Shown here piece after piece: positions 55,617 to 64,000 of a stretch of DNA of 64,000 bases (its first letter is position 1; every line of letters starts with the position of its first letter). Below the pieces are notes generated by a model. The model was not told where the DNA came from and did no database searches. It saw only the letters and a list, made by a program, of their open reading frames with translations. The stretch lies in NCBI GenBank assembly GCA_947044405.1, contig CAMRHE010000205.1, positions 2,356,001 through 2,420,000 of the forward strand, in the 5' to 3' direction. Made by a program: the position numbers and the translations under genes. Source of the DNA: Leptodactylus fallax (Eukaryota; Chordata; Amphibia; Anura; Leptodactylidae).

Positions 55617-58600
55617 TGGTCAGGGATCCCTAAAGATCTGGCCCCAATATGTCACATCATACTGGATTCTTCAGGGAGACCCCACATTAAAGCCAGAATA
55701 AAAGACCACGATACCAAGATCATGCTCGACACTGGAGCAGAAATTTCTATTACCAATGTCAAACATGATCTACACCCCAACAGCCCTCAGTGTATGGTGA
55801 TCGGATTTGATCACCAACAAGGGGGGGTGAGAGCCCACAGGATAGATGAAGTTCTAGTTGAGCTTGACAGAAATAGGACCTTGAAGATCCCAATGTGGTA
55901 TTACCCTGGTACTGATAACATCATCGGTACCGATGTAATGACACAAAATGGATGGATAATCGATTTGGCAAACTGTATTGTTTGGAGGGGTCCAAGACGA
56001 TCAAAGGTGTATGTCATACAGCACCAATGTCTGGGACCACCCCTACCAGCAATTGAGAATTCTTCCAATGTGCTGGAACACAAATGGCCAGAGGTCTCAC
56101 ACAACATAGACCTTGAACCTATTGTGTTCGAATATCCAGACTTGTGGGCTCAAAGCAAAAATGATTGTGGAAGAATGGTTGGCGTTCAGGTGGACATACA
56201 AGGGCCAGACCCTCCACCTCAGTGTCAATACCGCTTTCCGCCTGAGGCAACGCAATCAATTCTAGAGACAGTCCAAGACCTGGAAGTAAGGGGTGTGGTC
56301 ATAGAGGGTAATTCAAAGTGCAATAATCCTTTATGGCCTGTGAAAAAGAAGGGTGCAGGTGTTGAAACTACATGGAGGCTTACAATAGACCTTCGCATCC
56401 TTAATAAGTACACCCCCATGTCTGCACCTGTGGTCGCTCAGACTCCCGACATAATGGCAAGGGTAAGCGGCAAAAGTCGTATATTCTCAACCATCGATGT
56501 CGCCAATGGATTCTTTTCCATCGAACTGACAGAGAGCTGCAGGTACAAGTTCGCCTTCACAGTGGGTAACAAGCAGTATATGTTCTGTGTACTGCCCCAG
56601 GGGTTTCACAGTAGTCCTACATATTTTCACCAGGCATTAGCGGCTGTATTAAGTGTGTTCTCACGGCCAGAATGTCTGCTGCAATATGTAGACGACCTTC
56701 TCCTTCACACAGAAACCATGGAAGACCATCTGGTTCTGTTGAAGGAACTGTTAGGACTCCTGGCCCAGGCTGGACTCAAGCTGAGCCCTCATAAGGCAAA
56801 CTTGGCTAGGACAGAAGTCACCTTCCTTGGTGTCCAGATTTCATATGGAGCCAAGGGCATCCTGGCTGCCCGTGTGGAAGCCATGGTGAAGATACCCAGG
56901 CCAGACTCTCTACAGAACTTACGCAAGTTCCTAGGAGTAGCCAACTTCATGAGGGAGTTCATAGAGGATTTTGCAGTCAAAGCAAAACCACTCTATGAAC
57001 TTCTTAGAGGGGAACAGCCTTCTCTGAAGGACTGGTCAGAGACACAGGAAGAGGCCTTTTCAACTCTGAAAAGAGATCTCTCATCCGCCCCAGTCCTAGC
57101 CACCCCTCACCCAGAAGGAAAACTGGCCATACAAGCCCATGCTGGCGCAGAGTCTATTTCTACGGTCCTTCTTCAAAAGATAGGATCTGAGTATAGACCT
57201 CTAGGGTACTTCTCCAGGCTCCTTTCACCAGTTGAAAGGGGTTTTGATGAATGTGCTAAACAACTGACAGCCATACACTATGCGGTTAAAGCTACCGAGC
57301 ATATTGTGGGTTTCAGGCCCCTCACTGTACAGACTCCACATTCCCCGCTGGCACTCTTGCTTCGAGATACACTCCCTGGAGTCTCACAACAGAGATTTGG
57401 GAAGTGGATCATGGAGCTGAGTGGGCGAAATCTGACAGTGGACCACAAAGCAAAATATGTTCTCTCTCAGTTGTTAAATATGACAGGGATAGAACATGAT
57501 TGTGGTCAACTAACGCAGGTCACTGATCCCCAGCTATTCAGGATGACCACTAATCCCGATGACAGAGTCATCTTTGTTGATGGCTCTCGATTCTGCTTGA
57601 ACGGCACCTACATGACAGGATTTGCAGTGCTGGATGAGACCATGGGTACTCAGAAGCTGGTAAGGTTGCCTGGTCACATGTCAGCACAACGGGCTGAACT
57701 GGAGGCCGTCAGAGAAGCCCTTCTCATTCAGCCTCCAGGGAATCGTACTATATATAGCGACAGCTCATATGTAGTCCGATCTCTCACTTTGCATCTGGAC
57801 ACTTGGAAACGACGGGGGTTTGTGGACAGCCAAAATAAACCTTTAGCTCATGCCTCAGTCCTGAAAGAGTTGTGGGAATGGGGCATGGCACATCCTGGGA
57901 ATGCTTCAATCATAAAAATTCCAGCACACCAGAAGGGTGATAACCCTCTGATCCGGGGTAACAACAAAGCAGATGAGTCTGCCAAATTGGCTGCAGTGTC
58001 TGGAGTCCTCCAGGAATCAGACACTGAAGCCATACCCGTACACCAGATTAAAATCAGAAACAAACAACTCAAAGATGGTCCAGTGTCATTTGAAGAGGAA
58101 CATTCAAAGGATCCTTTGCTGGCAGCACACCTTACCAGCCCACAAGGTCCCTGGACAGTCCAACAGGGCATCTTGTGTTATGACACTGGAACCAAACCAC
58201 TCCCTCTACCGGTGGTCCCACAGCATCTGCAAGCAGAACTAACAGGACTCAATCATCAGTTGTTGGGTCATCTGAGTCGGGACAAACTTTTGACCCTACT
58301 CAAGGACAAATTATACTGGCCAGGTATGTCCAAGACGGTAGAGGAAGTTACACAACAATGCCTGGTGTGTGCTCAGGTAAACCCAAGGGCATCCGCCCTG
58401 AAGCCAGTGTTGCAGCGGGTTCCTCCAGCGGAGGGACCATGGTCTACTTTACAAATTGATTACATAGGACCATTACCGGCAGGCAGCCGTAACTGTCGCT
58501 ATGCATTGGTGGTGGTGGATGTCTTCTCAAAATGGGTAGAAGCCATCCCTACAGTAAATGACTCCGCTACTACTACTGCTCGGGTTCTGTGGGAGCACAT

Positions 58601-58634
58601 TCTATCACGGTGGGGAATCCCCCGAGTGATTTAA
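55617..58634 (+). CDS. pol: Pro-pol: protease, reverse transcriptase, RNase H, integrase N-part
   Basis: Continuous frame of about 1,000 codons. Protease: LDTGAEISI (DTGA at 55728-55739). RT: NPLWPVKKKG, TWRLTIDLRILNKYT, STIDVANGFFSIEL, VLPQGFHSSPTYF and YVDD (56685-56696), the polymerase centre. RNase H: IFVDGSRF, AELEAVREAL, IYSDSSYVV and PAHQKGD, with the acidic residues present. Integrase: the zinc-binding HHCC motif (HQLLGH ... CLVC) and the first catalytic Asp in LQIDYIGPL. The frame is cut by TAA at 58632-58634, immediately before SDRGTHF, which carries the second catalytic Asp. All catalytic motifs upstream look unmutated. In a virus these enzymes copy the RNA and insert the DNA; this copy yields no whole integrase. 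Confidence 0.92.
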   Translation, partial: WSGIPKDLAPICHIILDSSGRPHIKARIKDHDTKIMLDTGAEISITNVKHDLHPNSPQCMVIGFDHQQGGVRAHRIDEVLVELDRNRTLKIPMWYYPGTDNIIGTDVMTQNGWIIDLANCIVWRGPRRSKVYVIQHQCLGPPLPAIENSSNVLEHKWPEVSHNIDLEPIVFEYPDLWAQSKNDCGRMVGVQVDIQGPDPPPQCQYRFPPEATQSILETVQDLEVRGVVIEGNSKCNNPLWPVKKKGAGVETTWRLTIDLRILNKYTPMSAPVVAQTPDIMARVSGKSRIFSTIDVANGFFSIELTESCRYKFAFTVGNKQYMFCVLPQGFHSSPTYFHQALAAVLSVFSRPECLLQYVDDLLLHTETMEDHLVLLKELLGLLAQAGLKLSPHKANLARTEVTFLGVQISYGAKGILAARVEAMVKIPRPDSLQNLRKFLGVANFMREFIEDFAVKAKPLYELLRGEQPSLKDWSETQEEAFSTLKRDLSSAPVLATPHPEGKLAIQAHAGAESISTVLLQKIGSEYRPLGYFSRLLSPVERGFDECAKQLTAIHYAVKATEHIVGFRPLTVQTPHSPLALLLRDTLPGVSQQRFGKWIMELSGRNLTVDHKAKYVLSQLLNMTGIEHDCGQLTQVTDPQLFRMTTNPDDRVIFVDGSRFCLNGTYMTGFAVLDETMGTQKLVRLPGHMSAQRAELEAVREALLIQPPGNRTIYSDSSYVVRSLTLHLDTWKRRGFVDSQNKPLAHASVLKELWEWGMAHPGNASIIKIPAHQKGDNPLIRGNNKADESAKLAAVSGVLQESDTEAIPVHQIKIRNKQLKDGPVSFEEEHSKDPLLAAHLTSPQGPWTVQQGILCYDTGTKPLPLPVVPQHLQAELTGLNHQLLGHLSRDKLLTLLKDKLYWPGMSKTVEEVTQQCLVCAQVNPRASALKPVLQRVPPAEGPWSTLQIDYIGPLPAGSRNCRYALVVVDVFSKWVEAIPTVNDSATTTARVLWEHILSRWGIPRVI

Positions 58635-59272
58635 TCAGATCGGGGAACCCATTTTACAGGCAAGGTTATGAAAGCACTTTGTGGACTTCTGGACATAAAG
58701 CAAAGATTTCATGTACCTTATCATCCACAGTCAGCAGGCATTGTGGAGCGGATGAACCGAACTATCAAAACTCGGCTCTCCAAAGCACTGTTGGAAAGGG
58801 GTTCCACTTGGGTGACTTCCCTTCCAGCAGTACTGCATGGGTATCCGGGCCACAGAGGCAACAACAACCGGCATAACACCATTTGAACTTATGACCGGGC
58901 GCAAGAGGTCTATCTGTTGGCCAAGTGAACCCCAAATTTCTACACCCATGAAAGATGCTATTGCTAGAGATGTGTTTCTCCCAGGCAGCAGAACCGAAGG
59001 AAGCACCGCAGCAGCAATAAAGATGAATAAACCGACCTACAGGGGAAACCCCAGCCCTCTGTAGGGGAAATGGTCATGGTCAAAGTATTCCGCAGGCCGG
59101 GCCTGGGATGCAAACTGGGAAGGACCCTACCAGGTCCTGGAAGTAATGGGTAGCACTATGCTGAAAGTACAAAGGCCAATCTCAACAAAAAAAACGCTCA
59201 CATAGACGAAAGGCAGGGTTTTGGATCCACATTGACCAAGCAAAGGCTACCCGTGCCTCCCCAACTCAATAA
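58635..59272 (+). pseudogene. pol: Pol: integrase core and C-terminus, broken
   Basis: After the stop the same frame continues with SDRGTHFTGK (second Asp) and HPQSAGIVERMNRT (catalytic Glu). Near 58835 a one-base change moves the reading into frame +1 (TTTGITPFELMTGRK) until TAG at 59062-59064. The C-terminal domain is spread over further frames: VMVKVFRRPGL, WEGPYQVLEV (a GPY-type module) and finally FWIHIDQAKA with a natural-looking TAA at 59270-59272. An A8 run at 59189-59196 is a likely indel site. At least four lesions remove integrase function. Confidence 0.85.
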
Positions 59273-59344
59273 GGTCATGAGTATAGAGTTGGGTGAAGGG
59301 GGGGTAGTAGGTCAAAGGTGTATCAAAACATTTCATATTATCAT

Positions 59345-59360
59345 GTTATTCTTTACCAGA
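59345..59360 (+). promoter_or_regulatory. Candidate env splice acceptor
   Basis: 'gttattctttaccag|a' with the AG at 59358-59359. The pyrimidine tract is short but acceptable. The env frame from 59360 is in phase with the gag donor at 53707/53708. Other AGs nearby are possible. Confidence 0.42.
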
Positions 59361-60211
59361 TCACAGAACGAAGGGTTACCTCCATACAAGGAACCATAAA
59401 AGGTAGGGATCATGCCAGCAGAGTGTACCTCCAACTTGTATTAATAGCGGTAAGCATGGCACTGGCGGATTCAGCCTTTGCAGGGAATAGTTCTGAACCC
59501 ACATTTGGCTCAGATGAGAGATCACCCGAATTTCCAGGTCTTCTCTCAGTAGAATGTCTGGAAGGAAAAATCCTGGAACCATACAGCAACTTTACATTTG
59601 TACCAGGGCAGTGGTACTTGTATGGTTTCCAGAGGGAGGGTTTTGCCAATGGTGTGGTTCAGCACTATACCCCGGTGGAGAACGTATCCGCCATACAACA
59701 TGACCTACATGCTCTATGCCTCAAGGAGTACAGACATTTCCAGGACTCAGAACCAACAGCTATCAAATCAGTAAGATGGGTGTCTAGAAATCCCCACTTA
59801 CATCCTTATAGGCCAGTGATAGTAAACACAACAAAGGTGCTGTGCACCAAAGCAGGAGTCCTGAGTCCTGAAGATGTCACTGGGGCAGAATACAGTGGAT
59901 GGTACATTCTAAAAGCCACTTTTCTGAAACATACCAGTCAGGATAGCTTAAGAGTTAGGACATACTTTGATAGACCCATACCAGTAAAGGGCACCCTGAA
60001 GGCGTACTGTATGCTAAGGGATTCTCATATGGTAATAACTAGGGAATCCAAATATGCTCAAGGACATGTGTCCACGGACTATTTAGGGACCAGCATATTG
60101 ATTTTAAAGTTAAACTGCAGTAAATCTGGACAAGTATTATGGAACAATCAGAGCGGCCCAGTAAAACTTGAAGGCCTATACAGAGCCACAGTTTTGAAGG
60201 TTACGAGCTGA
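59360..60211 (+). CDS. env: Endogenous retroviral env, N-terminal (surface) part
   Basis: The frame is open from before 59318 but holds no ATG ahead of the signal peptide; the only nearby Met lies inside the hydrophobic core. A signal-peptide-like segment spans about 59423-59482 (YLQLVLIAVSMALA, cleavage after ADSAFA). It is followed by a Cys-containing ectodomain with several N-X-S/T sites (for example NSS, NFT, NVS, NTT). The frame ends at TGA 60209-60211, where the downstream env frame (+1) takes over, so a single-base indel near 60190-60210 splits the gene. The product would be the receptor-binding surface unit of the virion envelope. No known env family was recognised from sequence wording alone. 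Confidence 0.78.
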   Translation: MTERRVTSIQGTIKGRDHASRVYLQLVLIAVSMALADSAFAGNSSEPTFGSDERSPEFPGLLSVECLEGKILEPYSNFTFVPGQWYLYGFQREGFANGVVQHYTPVENVSAIQHDLHALCLKEYRHFQDSEPTAIKSVRWVSRNPHLHPYRPVIVNTTKVLCTKAGVLSPEDVTGAEYSGWYILKATFLKHTSQDSLRVRTYFDRPIPVKGTLKAYCMLRDSHMVITRESKYAQGHVSTDYLGTSILILKLNCSKSGQVLWNNQSGPVKLEGLYRATVLKVTS

Positions 60212-62351
60212 TGCGAAGGATCAGAGGTATACTCAGCTGGAGGGATCTCCATCCATTCGATCTTTTATGATTACCATTATGAGGGATGCTTGTGTACCAG
60301 ATGTGACAGGACATTATTTCATCACCTATGCACACTGGGAACCAGACACTCAGATGGTAATGTCAGACTCTAACCCATGGAGATGGGATATAGTCTGTAA
60401 CGGAGTGGATTCTCCAATAATTGATGTATGGATGGATGGGACCCCTATGACTGAGGAATACCGGAATAGATATGTATCTTCTGATTGGAAGGATCCCAGA
60501 GGCAGAGATATTAACTTTGCTATCAATATTGATGGTTCATTTAAATGGCCATTTTGTGAGGCAGTCGATGAGGGGTGTTGGACATTTACACAGTGGGTTT
60601 ATCTTTCCACAACTAAACCCATCCGGAATCTCGTATTAGAGACTGGAGAAGGTGACCAATGGTATCCATTTAAAGGAAGAGGTAAAGTATGTGTGACTGT
60701 GGTAAGGGTCCCTTATGAAACTGAAGTTCTTCAGCCAGTAAAACCCCACAGGGATTCCTGTAATGCCCCAACCTATCAAATGGCTGATCCCATAGCTCCA
60801 CAGTTAGCATCTCCCTGGAAAATCATCACCAAAACCAAATTCGTCCTATATACCTGGAGGATTTCGGTTGATGATTTTAGAGTAGACCACTGGGACCATA
60901 GATGTGAGGAGTTTGTGAGGAATCAGATCGATATGATAAAAGGATGGGTAGAGGTGGGACAAGAAGTAAGGAAGGATGCTACCAGATACAGGAAGTACAG
61001 GGGGAGAAGGGATTTGATTGCCATGGGTTTAGGAGGAGGTGCAATGGGAATAGGGGCACTGAACACTATGGACCTGGAAGTCCTGAGAAACAAACTCGGG
61101 AATCTGGCGAAACATACTGGGGAAGGCCTCAAGACCCAGGTTGATGTAAATCATGTTTTGGAGGATTTACAACACTCACATATAGATGCCACTAGCTCCC
61201 TATCTTCTGCTTTACGAGAGAAGTTTAGACTATTAGTCGTGGGTCTCCTGGAAGAACAGGATAGAGCTCAGCTTGCTCTGGCATGTACTCAGGTTCAGGG
61301 TGAACTTTCCAGCAACCTTAAACATATTGTGTCCTCACTGTATAATGGACACTACCCTTTTAACCTCCAGCAAAGGGTGAGTCCTTTTATCACTCCTTTT
61401 GCTGCCAACCATACTAACTGGTGGGTCATTCAGTGGCATGGGTGCCATAATCTCACTTGCACTGCTTCATCCCTGGCACCTGTCTCTGGCAACGTGAGAC
61501 GTGGGTATGGTGCTATCAACCTAGGTATAATGATGAATAACAGAACAGTGTTACATCCACAGCTCTCCTCAGATATCCTGACCTATGAGACCGGCCATCC
61601 TTATCTGTTTGATACAAATGGATGTTGGAGGAAAGAGGATGCTATCCTCTGCCAAGGGGATCATGATCGGGTGCTCAGACACCAGTGTTGGGATAATGAG
61701 GGGTTCTGTGAGATGAAAAGCAGCTCAATACCTCCATCTAGTTTGAAGTACTTGGGTCAAGGGTATTGGTGTTGGTACCAGTCCGTTAATGTATCATATA
61801 CCATTTATACAACTAACTGCACCGAAAGAGGTGAACTCCTCCCAGGAGCATATTGTACCCTTTATCCCGTTCTAGGTGTCGATGTAGCAGAGCAGAAGGG
61901 GAGAACACCGATTACCCCAGAGAAGAGGTTGGATATCCGTCCAGATACTCCTGTAAGGCTCCAGAGGATCCCTCTTGGTTTTGGCAGAAAACTGAGACAC
62001 CTGCTACTAGACTTCACTAAGGAGGAAAGTGTCATAGAGAAGCTCAAAGACTCTGAAAAGCAGGCCACCATCTTATTGAAACATGACCAGTCAAAGATAA
62101 CAGAGATGGTTCATGCCCTGGAGAAGGACTCAGCCGTATCTTGGTGGGAGAGTCTGTTCGGATATAGCCCCAAAGCAACATCATTCTTCAATCTGCTTGT
62201 ACACCCAGTCATAGTCCTCCTCGTCCTAGTGGCCATTATGTATATAGGAATGATCTTCATCTATAGGAAGATAAAAGGCCTGGCCCGTCAGCTTCAAAAG
62301 GGCCAGGCCGTACATCACGAACTTACCCGAAGGCAGGGACTAAGGACTTGA
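60212..62351 (+). CDS. env: Endogenous retroviral env, rest of surface unit and transmembrane subunit
   Basis: Open from the frame junction to TGA at 62349-62351; the first ATG is at 60267, but the frame is already env before it. A furin-type site RGRR lies at 60999-61010. It is followed by the Gly/Ala/Met-rich segment IAMGLGGGAMGIGAL, placed as a fusion peptide, and a long heptad-rich stretch (residues about 270-340 of the ATG frame). A Cys/Trp-rich ectodomain follows, and then one membrane anchor (62193-62264, VIVLLVLVAIMYIGMIFIY). The cytoplasmic tail is only about 28 residues, basic and short. Whole env is around 1,000 residues, large like epsilonretroviral envs. Apart from the junction frameshift no stop is present. 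Confidence 0.85.
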
Positions 62352-63457
62352 TACCAATACAGTCCCAGCCTTAACTTGTAAATAATGTTTTCAATGTAAT
62401 TTTCTATATTCTTGTACATTTTTGCATTTTTGTGTGTGCACATAGACACTTCAGGTGTAAGTGCCTGTTATGGTCTGTACAACAACATACGCCTCCCACA
62501 CTGAACACTGAGTGTGTTTGTGTATAGACAGACTTGCATTTGCATCTTTTAGTGTAATTCCCATCTACACCTGGGTCTGAAGATTCATGTGTTTATGGAT
62601 GAGTAGGAAACACGTGCTCTTGGGGCAGGAGTCTCTATGTGCACCAATACCAGCACATCCTTGTATTAAATTATCGCCTTGATCTATAGGGGGGTGGGAA
62701 TTTGTGTGTTTGGTGGATGAGTGGGATATATATATAAGTTACATTAATTTCTGTTAGGTAAAGGGGTGTAAGGATCCTTAGGGACAGGTAAGGTACCCCT
62801 ACACTGTAAGGTAATTGCCACCTTGGCCATATAAAATGGTATGGTTCATAATGGATGGATTGAATGTCAGGTACAGGGGACATGGGAAGCAGTGCCTCTC
62901 CCCACAATTCGATTTTAGGTCCTGAGACATCATTTCAGATGCAGGTTCACAGACCTGCCTTGATAAAAGTCCAGGTTTTTCTGTTCATGGAGGCCGGTGA
63001 CAACTTCACTGGTGACCTGTGCTTAAGTACAGGTAGCGGTCCTGTAGGACAGTTGGTGTCATGTGGCAAGGTGGTCTAACCCTGCGTGAGCTTCAGTCCG
63101 GACCAAAGGTGGTGCTGCATGTACCGTGACAATGGACTGTGGTTTAAAGGTCTTACCTGACTAACTGTGGGATGGATAAAAATGTTCCCGTCCAGGTCAG
63201 TGTGACATATTGGGGTGGACCGTAGAAAGTATCACTGACACCGCAAATCAGGACGCGCTAAAGACGTTTTCTGTGAGCAGAGGATATTGGGCGACAGTCA
63301 TAGGTGGGAAAGTGTCCCTGGAAATGATCGATGTCTTGGTACCTAAATCCAAATTATACTTCACTCCATCCTGAACCATTACCAGGAATGAATAGGGCTG
63401 AGGGGGCAATAACGACCAAACAAACACTTCCTCAAATTACATTGTCGTGTTCCCGAC
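62352..63457 (+). other. Segment between env and 3' LTR, no recognised gene
   Basis: About 1.1 kb, longer than needed for a simple retrovirus. A 71-codon frame at 62864-63079 and several shorter ones show no known motif. It may be the remnant of an accessory gene, a constitutive RNA export element, or plain 3' UTR. Confidence 0.5.
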
Positions 63458-63467
63458 AACAGGGGGA
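63458..63467 (+). other. Polypurine tract (probable)
   Basis: AACAGGGGGA directly before TTGTAAAGGG. It would prime plus-strand synthesis and set the LTR start at the TG of 63469-63470. An alternative G-run, 'ctgagggggcaa', lies at about 63398-63409. Confidence 0.55.
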
Positions 63468-63468
63468 T

Positions 63469-64000
63469 TGTAAAGGGAATCTTGCTTACCACAAACACAT
63501 AATATATATATATGTATATTTATATATTATCTGTTTTCAATCATTCCATTCAGAACTTCTGAGGGCCATAAGTGTCTGCAGGCTACAAAACCTGTTTTCA
63601 AAGAGGGCCAGGAAGGCTTTTGTTTGAAAGGGTGGAGATGGGATATGCTAATGAGACCTTCATGGTGATGGTAATCAGCTTCCCTTGTTCAAAGAGAGTT
63701 CCACTGAACTAGGGACATTAGAAGTCAGATGGGGGAGGTAGGTCATTACCCCTGGGCCAAGGATCGATTTTAAGTGTTAGAGCGCCATCCCAAGACTCAT
63801 AAGAATTATTGCATCTAAACTTATATTACAATACCAAGAGCCTGATTGGAGTGACAACATCTAGGTGGGCGGAGTTGTGGGCTATAAATATGATGGGCCA
63901 AAAGCCCTCTCTCTCTCTCTCTTCACCAGCCCCCTTGGACTGACCAGCCTCATCTAGACAAGCTCCATAACAGTACCACCAGAGCATAATAAGGCTTAAG
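63469..64000 (+). repeat. 3' LTR of the provirus, cut by the window end
   Basis: Begins TGTAAAGGGAATC and from 63541 follows the 5' LTR (52311 onward). It includes the TATA box and the CT-run, and stops at 'aataaggcttaag' because the window ends. About 500 bases should follow outside. Differences from the 5' LTR include a 4-base insertion near 63970 (ataacagtacc against atatacc). Confidence 0.88.

Larger units (their letters stand above)
52240..64000 (+). mobile_element. Endogenous retrovirus, SnRV/epsilon-like, nearly complete
   Basis: In order: 5' LTR, Arg-type primer site, leader, gag, protease-RT-RNase H-integrase, env, a 1.1-kb segment, polypurine tract and the first 532 bases of the 3' LTR, which continues beyond the window. 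Gag has a long coiled coil, the primer site fits tRNA-Arg, and env has no ATG of its own upstream of its signal peptide. These three traits were described for the snakehead retrovirus. Genes are largely intact, but there are stops or frameshifts near 55116-55132, at 55614, at 58632, near 58835, at 59062 to 59215, and near 60200. Aligned LTR parts differ at about ten places in 450 bases, pointing to a fairly recent insertion. Confidence 0.9.

Noticed and set aside
59318..59359. Env start at the upstream end of its open frame
   Set aside because: It would need GTG initiation; the open stretch is better explained as sequence around a splice acceptor.
62864..63079. Accessory gene in the provirus
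   Set aside because: A single 71-codon frame without known motif; kept only as a possibility in the findings.

Overview
The window is vertebrate nuclear DNA, most likely from an amphibian and probably a frog. It holds only one host gene: the last three exons of a neuromedin-U-receptor-type GPCR on the + strand (1002-1086, 2588-2713, 13239-13498). These are spliced in phase with consensus GT/AG sites. The frog assignment is an inference from the mix of TTAA foldback elements, hAT elements, Tc1, Penelope-like, CR1, L2 and Tx1/L1-type repeats, together with low gene density. Nothing looks bacterial; no operons, rRNA or CRISPR were seen.

1-13.5 kb: NMUR gene end. Its introns carry three copies of one hAT MITE family (two with readable 8-bp target duplications), a decayed Tc1 element, a decayed CR1 LINE and two oppositely oriented Penelope-like (PLE) remnants. 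13.5-16.2 kb: MITEs and a 464-bp element bounded by a 17-bp direct repeat, with hammerhead-ribozyme-like cores in inverted orientation. 16.2-22.5 kb: a near-complete 6.2-kb L1-clade LINE on the minus strand with a 16-bp target duplication. 23-24.6 kb: a Tc1 element with TA ends. 25.6-33 kb: minisatellite and two hAT elements, each with a perfect 8-bp duplication. 33.6-35.3 kb: a PLE tail with a GIY-YIG endonuclease. 35.9-37.1 kb: a second Tc1 copy. 38.9-52 kb: LINE fragments, a solo LTR, MITEs, a second hammerhead-like element and an L2 inserted inside another repeat, followed by about 450 bp of suspect homopolymer sequence.

52.2-64.0 kb: a nearly complete endogenous retrovirus (+ strand) with a 5' LTR of about 1 kb, a tRNA-Arg-like primer binding site, a gag with a long coiled coil, a CCHC nucleocapsid, protease/RT/RNase H/integrase, a large env with a furin-type site and one C-terminal membrane anchor, and the start of the 3' LTR at the window end. 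The Arg primer site, coiled-coil Gag and an env frame lacking its own upstream ATG recall the snakehead retrovirus (SnRV) plan. The LTRs differ at only about ten places over 450 bp, so the insertion looks fairly young, but pol and env carry several stops and frameshifts.

The most interesting material is the SnRV-like provirus with its predicted spliced env start, and the hammerhead-like/PLE material: two short elements with direct-repeat boundaries and three PLE remnants.
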